This document shows, in pieces, positions 1-5,566 of a stretch of 13,572 bases of DNA; positions within the stretch are counted from its first letter, which is position 1, and each line of letters starts with the position of its first letter. The notes below the pieces were generated by a model, which was given only the letters and a program-made list of their open reading frames with translations, was not told where the DNA came from and searched no databases. Origin of the DNA: Chrysochromulina parva (taxonomy: Eukaryota > Haptophyta > Prymnesiales > Chrysochromulinaceae); the NCBI GenBank assembly GCA_002887195.1, contig PJAB01001572.1, forward strand, positions 1 through 13,572, in the 5' to 3' direction. Both the position numbers and the translations under genes were made by a program.

Positions 1-321
1 CGCAGCATCCGTCCGTCCTCGCGCATGCCAACGACCCGGCAAAGAGCCGGATTCGAGACAGGGACCCACTCACGCTCTCCCCTCCAAGGGGCAATCACCC
101 GAGGAGCTCCGCATGTGCCCCCAAAGATGACAGAGAAGGCCGCTAGACAGCCAACCACAAAAACCAGGAAAAGGGGACACGTTGAGTTCACAGCTGCGTA
201 ACTTTGGGCGACACGCAGCAGAAAATTGGCCAAAAAACGCACTGCGGACGCCGTCAGTCTACGACGGTAGAGTTCGCGTGTATTCACACGTGTTCATTAT
301 GAACACTGATCGCGGAACGTC
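1..321. other. Upstream non-coding region of the UBA-protein gene
   Basis: I see no convincing coding frame here. The segment holds only weak structure: a 5-bp-stem hairpin at 36-50 (CCGGC, loop AAAGA, GCCGG), a short A-rich stretch around 155-172, and an E-box-like CACGTG core at 287-292. An exact 17-bp palindrome sits just before the start codon of the next gene and is listed separately. The stretch most likely carries the promoter and 5' UTR of the gene at 322. No TATA-like box stands out. Confidence 0.4.
290..306. promoter_or_regulatory. 17-bp perfect palindrome just upstream of a start codon
   Basis: GTGTTCAT-T-ATGAACAC is an exact inverted repeat with 8-bp arms and a 1-bp centre, ending 15 bp before the ATG at 322. 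The symmetry is seen directly. It could be a binding site for a dimeric regulator or a small 5' UTR hairpin. It overlaps a CACGTG core at 287-292. Its function is inferred from position only. Confidence 0.35.
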
Positions 322-1101
322 ATGACCGCCAAAGGCGATGCAATTGCCCTCGCTGCATGCGCCGCAGCCGGCGCCGTGGCATTTGCCATCGGCGTGTGGC
401 TGTCGGAAAGGCTCTCGTCTTCTAAGTCCGTGGACGTCCGCTTGGACCCACACAGCAGGTCTTGGAAGCCCATGCCCACAACAGCCGAAGCGCCCACGGC
501 TTGCTGTGCACCGAATGAGGAGGAGGTGCCGGAGATGCCGAAACGCATGCGTGAGGCGCTCGTTCGCAAGGGGGAGACCACCGAGTCTGCGTTCGAGCCA
601 CGGTGTGCAACCGAATCGCCCAAGGCCTGTTGTGACAAGGCTTGTGCACCTGCTTGTACTGATCACCACGAGGTGCCGGAGATGCCAAAACGCATGCGTG
701 ATGCTCATGCCCGCCAATTGGCGACAAATTGGGAAGGATTCCTCGAGTGCGTACCTGGGAAGGAGTCCACGAAGGCGGAGCTCTCGAAAGCGGAGCATGT
801 CAAGCCGCAGCTGGGCTCCGTGATGGCGCTGGCGAAGGACACGGGCAGGCCGCGGGACGAGTGCAGGGCAGCGCTCATCGCCAGCCAGAACGATTACGAC
901 CGGGCCAAGGCGAGCCTGATGCCAGACGCCATCCTGAGCCAGGCGCCCAGCGGCGTGGCCATTGAGGGTGTGTACGAGCCGGCCGAGAAATTCGGTGGTG
1001 GTCGCCCTGGATGGATCTTCAAGTCCGGTCCGCACGGCCTAGGTTATTACAAGCACAAGGACCCTCTCCCAGCTTGCATGCCGGCGGCAAAGGGCGGCTG
1101 A
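322..1101 (+). CDS. Membrane-anchored UBA/TS-N-like domain protein with FKSGPHGLGYY tail
   Basis: This 259-residue protein has no family I can name as a whole. Residues 7-27 form one hydrophobic Ala-rich segment, probably an N-terminal membrane anchor or signal anchor. A motif, EVPEMPKRMR(E/D)A, occurs at 68-79 and again at 117-128, inside two loosely repeated units of about 49 residues. Between them lies a Cys/His cluster (C103, C104, C108, C112, H115, H116) that could bind metal. Residues about 163-200 (AKDTGRPRDECRAALIAS and following) resemble the three-helix UBA/TS-N fold known from ubiquitin-binding proteins and the EF-Ts N-terminus. Residues about 228-245 carry RPGWIFKSGPHGLGYYK, a C-terminal motif I recall from other algal and oomycete proteins of unknown function. 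The ATG at 322 is the first in frame. A coding-like frame continues past the stop (see 1073-1297), so the C-terminus may be wrong. A ubiquitin-related adaptor at a membrane is an inference. Confidence 0.7.
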   Translation: MTAKGDAIALAACAAAGAVAFAIGVWLSERLSSSKSVDVRLDPHSRSWKPMPTTAEAPTACCAPNEEEVPEMPKRMREALVRKGETTESAFEPRCATESPKACCDKACAPACTDHHEVPEMPKRMRDAHARQLATNWEGFLECVPGKESTKAELSKAEHVKPQLGSVMALAKDTGRPRDECRAALIASQNDYDRAKASLMPDAILSQAPSGVAIEGVYEPAEKFGGGRPGWIFKSGPHGLGYYKHKDPLPACMPAAKGG

Positions 1102-1297
1102 TGCTAAGCGCAGCCTCGCCGACATCGTCGAGGCTGCTCGCTCGTGGATCTTCGATGGCGATTGCGAAGAGCCGAGGGACGCGGCTCACAAGCTCAACGA
1201 GTTCGTTGGGCTTGGGTACTGCGACCTCGGACAAATGACGGCGTCACCCCCAAAGGCCGTTGCGTTGCATGCGCAGGCCAAGGGTGCCGCCCGATGA
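1073..1297 (+). other. Coding-like extension in a shifted frame after the UBA gene
   Basis: The frame starting at 1073 stays open to a TGA at 1295-1297. It encodes a normal-looking segment including AKRSLADIVEAARSWIF and EEPRDAAHKLNEFVGLGY, with GC-rich third positions like the real genes here. It is the frame +1 relative to the gene at 322 and overlaps that gene's last codons. Losing one G from the GGG run near 1092-1094 would join the two smoothly across PAAK/AADAKRS. Explanations are a sequencing error, a true frameshift mutation, programmed frameshifting, or a very short intron. An acceptor-like CTCTCCCAG ends at 1072, but no well-spaced donor keeps the GLGYY motif. I favour an assembly or sequence error. 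Confidence 0.45.
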
Positions 1298-1743
1298 GAT
1301 CTTCTCTCGCACCACGGTAGGCTCACAAAACGCATCCCCACGCACAATCCAGTGCCCCCAAACCCGGCCTTCGAGCCCCTCTCGTGGTCTCGTTTCTCAA
1401 TTCCTTCTTCTGGTATGAATTAGATATTTGTACTGGTTGAGCCGCGGCCGCGACGGACTCGTCGTCTTCATGCTGCGCGTACCACTCGGCACGTCACCCG
1501 TCAGGACCACACGTCTATCCGCGCTACCGAGCATTTGCAGTCTTGCGCATTCTTCATATCCTTCTACATGTATCCGACCGGACTGTGAGATCCCACATCA
1601 CGAGTTGTCTGTTCCAGACGTTTACGTGGTCGGGGGTGCGTATTCGGGTACTTTGTTTGAGCTGACCTTTCTTCTAACTTGTTCGCAGGTTTTCACGCTT
1701 CATACGCCCGGAGCCCCGGACGCGAAGCCGACGTGCGGCTATA
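1298..1743 (+). other. Intergenic region and presumed 5' UTR of the CLC gene
   Basis: No convincing reading frame is present. The first half probably contains the 3' UTR of the preceding gene. An AT-richer patch lies at about 1416-1432. The last 110 bp include a possible 5' UTR intron (1636-1688). The frame of the CLC start is open back only to the stop codon near 1663-1665, and the putative upstream exon adds no ATG in the matching phase, so an N-terminal extension is unlikely. Confidence 0.4.
1636..1688 (+). other. Possible 53-bp 5' UTR intron of the CLC gene
   Basis: GTGCGT at 1636 is donor-like. The end has a branch-point-like GAGCTGACC, a pyrimidine-rich run and TTCGCAG at 1682-1688. 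The acceptor side is convincing. The donor is only one of several possible choices, so a longer intron starting further upstream is equally possible. It lies 55 bp before the ATG at 1744. Confidence 0.35.
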
Positions 1744-3164
1744 ATGCCACCGGAGGTCACGATCACGTGGGCCGAGCCGCGCAAGAGCTCGCCGTACACG
1801 CTCGCGCGGTCGTCCATCAAGGATGATGACGGCGAGATGCCGCTCGAACCGGGCTCACTCTCGAACTCGGACAAGTCGGACAGGTCTTCGAGCGAGCCGC
1901 TATCCATGCCGACCCTGCTGCAGCGGCTCATGTGGCGGCACTCGGTGCTCTTCAACACGGCGCAAGAGCTCACACTGCTGCTGCTTATCGGCATGGGGAC
2001 GACCGCGGTCGTCTACTCAGTCGACAAGTCCATCGATGTCATGCTCAAATGGCGCATGAACACGCGGCTCTCATGGCACGTCGCCGGCGGCTTCCTGCCA
2101 GAGTACCTCGTGTGGATAGGCTCGTCGATGCTGCTGTGCACTCTCTCGGCTGCCTGCGTCCATTTGATCGGGCCTTGCGCCGCGGGCTCGGGCATCCCGC
2201 TGATGAAGTGCGTGCTCTCGGGCGCCCAGATGGATGATTACATCTCGTTTCGCACCCTCGTGGCGAAAGCGACCTCGCTCGCCTTCGCATATTCGGGCGG
2301 GCTCTCGGTCGGCAAGGAGGGCCCGTTTGTGCACATGGCCTCGTGCGTCGCGCACCAGATGTGCCAGCTGCCCATCTTCCGCCGCGTCGCCCAGAACGAG
2401 CACCTGCATCGACAGGTGCTCGCCGCCGCCTGCGCCGCCGGTGTCTCCGCCGCCTTCGGCTCGCCTGTAGGTGGTGTGCTTTTCTCGATCGAGGTCACAT
2501 CGACGTACTACTCGATCTCGCACCTGTGGAAGGCATTCTTCACCGCCGTTTGCGGCACTCTCTTCGTTCGCCTCGTCCGTGCCTACGGATCGCTAGCGAA
2601 CTTCCGTATCACCGACTTCTCGGTGCAGGTGCGCTGCCCGTCCCTGGGCTTGGCTTCTGTTACGTGCTGCTCGGCCTCGGATGCATGCTGATCGTACGCA
2701 TGCTGACGGTGCGCTTGCTTCTCTGCCTTCGCAGGACGCCGACACCGGCCTTTCGGCAAGTCTCCTCAGTGGGGAAATCTACGCCTTCCTGCTGCTCGGA
2801 GTACTGTGCGGGGTGCTCGGCGCCGCATTCGTGCATGCAACGGCCTCGACCATACTGCTGGTGCGCAAGCTGCGCGTCTCGCTCAGCAAGCCGCAAGGTC
2901 GCGCCGGTGCCAGCTGCAGCGGCGGCGGCAGCGGCGGCGGCGGCAGCGGCAGCGGCAGCGGCGGCAGCGGCGGCAGCGGCAGCGGCAGCGGCGGCGGCGT
3001 TGCCAGTGCATCTGGAGGTTCCAACGGCAAGGGAACCGCGCACGGCCCCGTGCCGCTCACGCCTGCGAGTGCATCGCCAGCTGGCGCCCACGGCAGCGCG
3101 TCAACGGCCGCGCCGCCTGTGCTCTCGTTCTCGGAGCGATGGTCCTACGAAACCGTCAACGGCA

Positions 3165-3216
<52 letters not shown>

Positions 3217-5337
3217 CGGATGCGGCGGATGCGCAGCCGAGTGCGGCGGGTGCAGCTGCTCCGATGGCCGTATGAGATGCGTCTTCGCGGCGCTGATCTC
3301 GCGCTATGGGTTCGTCAACGTCGTCGCCTTCGTCACCGCGATGTTCTCCTTCCCGTTCGACTTCTTCTCCTCCGAGCCCGAGGAAGTCACCTCTGAGCTC
3401 TTTGGCGCGGCGCCCTTCGACTTCAAGGCACGCTGGTCCAATCCATCACTCCTTGATTGCGTCTTGATTGCATGTGATGGCCCCAGCTGATGCCCTCTGA
3501 TTGCCTCCCTCATCAGGCACGCTGGTCCAATCCATCACTCCTGGTCAACCTCTGCATCTACACCGTGTGCAAGTTCTTCTTCACCTCCGTGGCCGCCGGC
3601 TGCCCCTTGGGCGTCGGCATCTTCACACCCACGTTCCTCATAGGCGCCGCCACTGGGCGGGCCTTCGGTGAAGCTCTCAATGCGCTGCTGGTCCTCACCT
3701 CGTCGTCCTTCCAGGTGACCGCTGATGACCGCTGATGACCACTGATGACCGCTGATGACCGCTGATGACCGCTGATGACCACTGATGGCCACTGACTGAT
3801 GGCCACTCTCATTGCGCGGCTTCCAGGTGACCGCGGGGGCGTACGCGGTGGTTGGCTCCGCGGCCATGGCGGCCGGCGTCACCCGCACCATCTCATGCGC
3901 CGTGATGGTCTTTGAGCTCACTGGACAACTCAACCACCTGCTGCCGGTGCTCGTGGCGGTGCTGGCCGCGTACGGGACTGGCAACGCGTTCAACAAGTCG
4001 TACTACGACACCATGCTCGAGCTTAACAATTACCCGTTCTTCAGGCCGCCGGACCTGACAGTCCCCTCCTCGCAGGCGGCTCAGGATGTGATGGACACGT
4101 CCCTCGTCGGGCTGGCGCGCGTGTGCACCTACCTCGATGTCCACCTCCTACTCACCACGTCCAGCGACTTCGAGTTTGCAGTCGTGGACGCTCTAGACAG
4201 CCAACGGCTGCTAGGCACGGTGACCCGCGCTACGCTCGCGCGGCTGCTCGATGCGCACATGCTGAGCGGCGAGCGCGCGCGCCGCCATCGGATGCCCGGC
4301 CTGGGGACCATCCTAGGGAGTCGATTTCGTCATCAGTTTCGTCGGATGCCCGGCCTGGGGAGTCGGTGCGGCAGTATGGGCAGCCTGCTGCGCGGCAGCC
4401 TCGCCAACGGTCTGAGTCGCTTTCTCTCCCCGTCTGCGGGGGTTTCGTCAGTTGGTGTCTCCATCGGAGTCGCTTACGAAGCGACCGAGCGCGCACGCCT
4501 CTCGTCGGGCGCCTCCGATGGCGCTTCGGACTGTGCGTCACACGACGCCGTCTCCTTGGAGCCCTCAGCAGACCATCAGACGACCATGCACCTGCCCGAC
4601 CGCGCGCTGCGTGAGGCGCTCGCTGGAGCCGTTTCCGAGGATACGCTGTTGGACACTCAAAGCTCGGAACCGACGGCGGCTGCGGCTGGCGATCCCGTCG
4701 CCGGACGCACGAGCGGTGGCAGTCCGAGCGGCGGCGGCACCGGTAACGGTAGCAGAGGCACCGGCGAGGCCGAGGCCGACGACGACCGTGAGTGGCGCTG
4801 CGCGCGTGGCAGCGGCGTGCTATGCGGACCTCACGCGGGAAAGTCGCTCGGAGAGCGGCAGCGGCAGGCAGGGGTACGTCGGGCGCACCCATCGGCCTCG
4901 CCCAGCATGCACATGCTCACCACAGCGCTCTCGCCCCCACAGATACGGGCGCACCCATCGGCTCCTCAGCCTCGCCCAGCATGCATGTGCTCACTACGGC
5001 GCTCCTTCCCCTCCCCCCACAGGTACCCATGGGCTCGGTGTATTCAGAGCTCGAGCTCGCCCTGCTTCGTCACCCCGTGGACTTCGGAATGGAAGCCGCG
5101 GACAGCGACACATGCGCCGGCGCCGCCGACAGGCTCGGCGGCGGCGCTGAGGGCTCGCCCGGGGTCCCCACGCTTCCTAGCGGTGGTCTCGTGCAGTGCG
5201 CGCCGAACATCTGCACGGCGGGCGCTCCGCTCAGCCAGGTGCACATGCAGTTCTCGGTGCTCGGGCTCGAGCGCACCTACGTCACGTACGCCGGGCGCCT
5301 GCTCGGCGTCATACGCCGCTCGCAGCTCGGGCGGTGA
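1744..5337 (+). CDS. CLC-family chloride channel (CLC-1/CLC-2-like), five exons
   Basis: Predicted exons are 1744-2628, 2735-3427, 3517-3714, 3827-4873 and 5023-5337, all joined in phase 0, giving about 1045 residues (animal CLC-1 is about 990). The pore motifs are GSGIP (148-152), GKEGPFVH (190-197, gating Glu E192) and GIFTP (560-564), and the inner-gate Tyr is Y598 in GAYAVVG. The helix-H motif GVLFSIEVTSTYYS has V251 where Cl-/H+ exchangers keep the proton Glu, so a channel is predicted rather than an antiporter. S149 fits chloride over nitrate. L153 replaces the usual Glu after GSGIP. CBS1 is at about 665-740 and CBS2 in the last exon (FSVLGLERTYVTYAGRLLGV), joined by a long disordered linker. 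Residues about 350-467, between helices J and K, are a Gly/Ser/Cys-rich insertion. The site is a plasma or internal membrane; regulation through the CBS pair is expected from the family. The family is certain; exon borders are inferred. Confidence 0.9.
2629..2734 (+). other. CLC intron 1 (106 bp, GT-AG, phase 0)
   Basis: The donor is CAG|GTGCGC at 2629 and the acceptor CTGCCTTCGCAG ends at 2734. The join links ...FSVQ to DADTGLSASLLSGEIYAF, which restores the CLC alignment between helices I and J. Reading through would stop at about 2689. The intron contains two near copies of GCATGCTGA at about 2681-2706. Confidence 0.8.
2917..2999 (+). repeat. GGC/AGC triplet repeat coding Gly-Ser run
   Basis: Alternating GGC and AGC codons give a run of Gly with interspersed Ser inside CLC exon 2, in the loop between helices J and K. 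The pattern is typical of triplet expansion. Length polymorphism between strains is likely. Confidence 0.85.
3164..3230 (+). repeat. (GGC)n tract coding polyglycine and Cys pairs
   Basis: An almost pure GGC run encodes about 18 glycines. It degenerates into GGA TGC GGC GGA TGC, then further Cys codons, giving a CGGC...CGGCSC arrangement. It is the second half of the CLC J-K loop insertion. The reverse strand and other frames of this tract produce long Ala or Arg/Pro open frames that are artefacts. Confidence 0.85.
3428..3516 (+). other. CLC intron 2 (89 bp, GC-AG preferred; 56-bp GT-AG alternative)
   Basis: A 28-bp exact direct repeat (3426-3453 and 3515-3542, beginning AGGCACGCTGG) borders this segment. 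Using AAG|GCACGC and ATCAG|GCACGC removes one copy as an 89-bp GC-AG intron in phase 0 and gives FDFK-ARWSNPSLLVN. A GT donor at 3461 also works in phase 0 (56-bp intron) but leaves ARWSNPSLL duplicated in the protein. CLC homologues need only one copy, which favours the GC donor. Reading through stops at 3488-3490. Confidence 0.65.
3715..3826 (+). other. CLC intron 3 (112 bp, GT-AG, phase 0) built of a 10-bp minisatellite
   Basis: The donor is TTCCAG|GTGACC at 3715 and the acceptor GGCTTCCAG ends at 3826. The sequence CTTCCAGGTGACCGC (15 bp) is identical across both borders (3708-3722 and 3820-3834). The join gives SSSFQ-VTAGAYAVVG, matching the CLC helix N/O region. Most of the intron is a tandem 10-mer listed separately. 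Confidence 0.8.
3721..3790 (+). repeat. Seven tandem 10-bp units (GCTGATGACC)
   Basis: Seven head-to-tail copies of (G/A)CTGATG(A/G)CC lie wholly inside CLC intron 3. The first bases of the array blend with the donor-side GTGACC, as if the array grew from the splice junction. There are no spacers, so this is a minisatellite and not a CRISPR array. Confidence 0.9.
4288..4361 (+). repeat. 20-bp direct repeat, in-frame 18-residue offset, in CLC linker
   Basis: TCGGATGCCCGGCCTGGGGA occurs at 4288-4307 and 4342-4361. The offset of 54 bp keeps frame, so RMPGLG is simply duplicated in the disordered stretch between CBS1 and CBS2. It is another local duplication in the same gene that already has repeat-bordered introns. 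Confidence 0.8.
4874..5022 (+). other. CLC intron 4 (149 bp, GT-AG, phase 0) with a duplicated acceptor unit
   Basis: The donor GGG|GTACGT lies at 4874 and the acceptor CCTCCCCCCACAG ends at 5022. The join puts the second CBS domain (VPMGSVYSELELALL...) in frame. The intron is two near copies of one unit: GGGCGCACCCATCGG starts at 4881 and again at 4947. Each is followed by CTCGCCCAGCATGCA(C/T), a pyrimidine run and CCCCCACAG, so a second good acceptor ends at 4942. A consensus GTGAGT at 4788 was considered but has the wrong phase for the CBS2 exon. Confidence 0.7.
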
Positions 5338-5566
5338 TCCTGAGAGATGACCTGTAAACTCTATACTCTTAGTATTTAATACGAGTTAGGTGTAATGAAG
5401 GGAGGTAGTTAACGAGGTACGCATGAAGTCAATTAGGGAGGCACGAATTAGTGGAAGCGCGAAGGCACTCTCACACGACAGAGATCGACGAAGGTGCGGA
5501 TCGAGCCAAAGAGCCTGAAGAACAGAGCGCGATCCACCCAGAACAAGCACTGCGTTGTGAGCCTAC
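5338..5566. other. Convergent 3' spacer between CLC and the minus-strand gene
   Basis: This 229-bp AT-richer spacer separates two stop codons that face each other. It should contain both 3' ends. AT-rich TTAGTATTTAATACG at 5369-5383 is the most polyadenylation-like patch, but no AATAAA is present. I see no gene. Confidence 0.4.

Noticed and set aside
36..66. tRNA-like T-arm (GGATTCGAGAC)
   Set aside because: No matching acceptor stem, anticodon arm or D arm; only a 5-bp hairpin next to a TTCGA string.
2343..3275. Plus-strand frame with long Ala and Arg runs, and a minus-strand Ala frame at 2660-3091
   Set aside because: Shadows of the GGC tract (GCG and CCG readings) across a region clearly coding for CLC helices in another frame.
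3721..3790. CRISPR-like array
   Set aside because: Units of 10 bp are contiguous with no spacers, inside a spliceosomal intron of a eukaryotic gene.
4788..4793. Consensus GTGAGT as donor of CLC intron 4
   Set aside because: It leaves the exon in phase 1, whereas the acceptor that opens the CBS2 exon needs phase 0. The GTACGT at 4874 fits.
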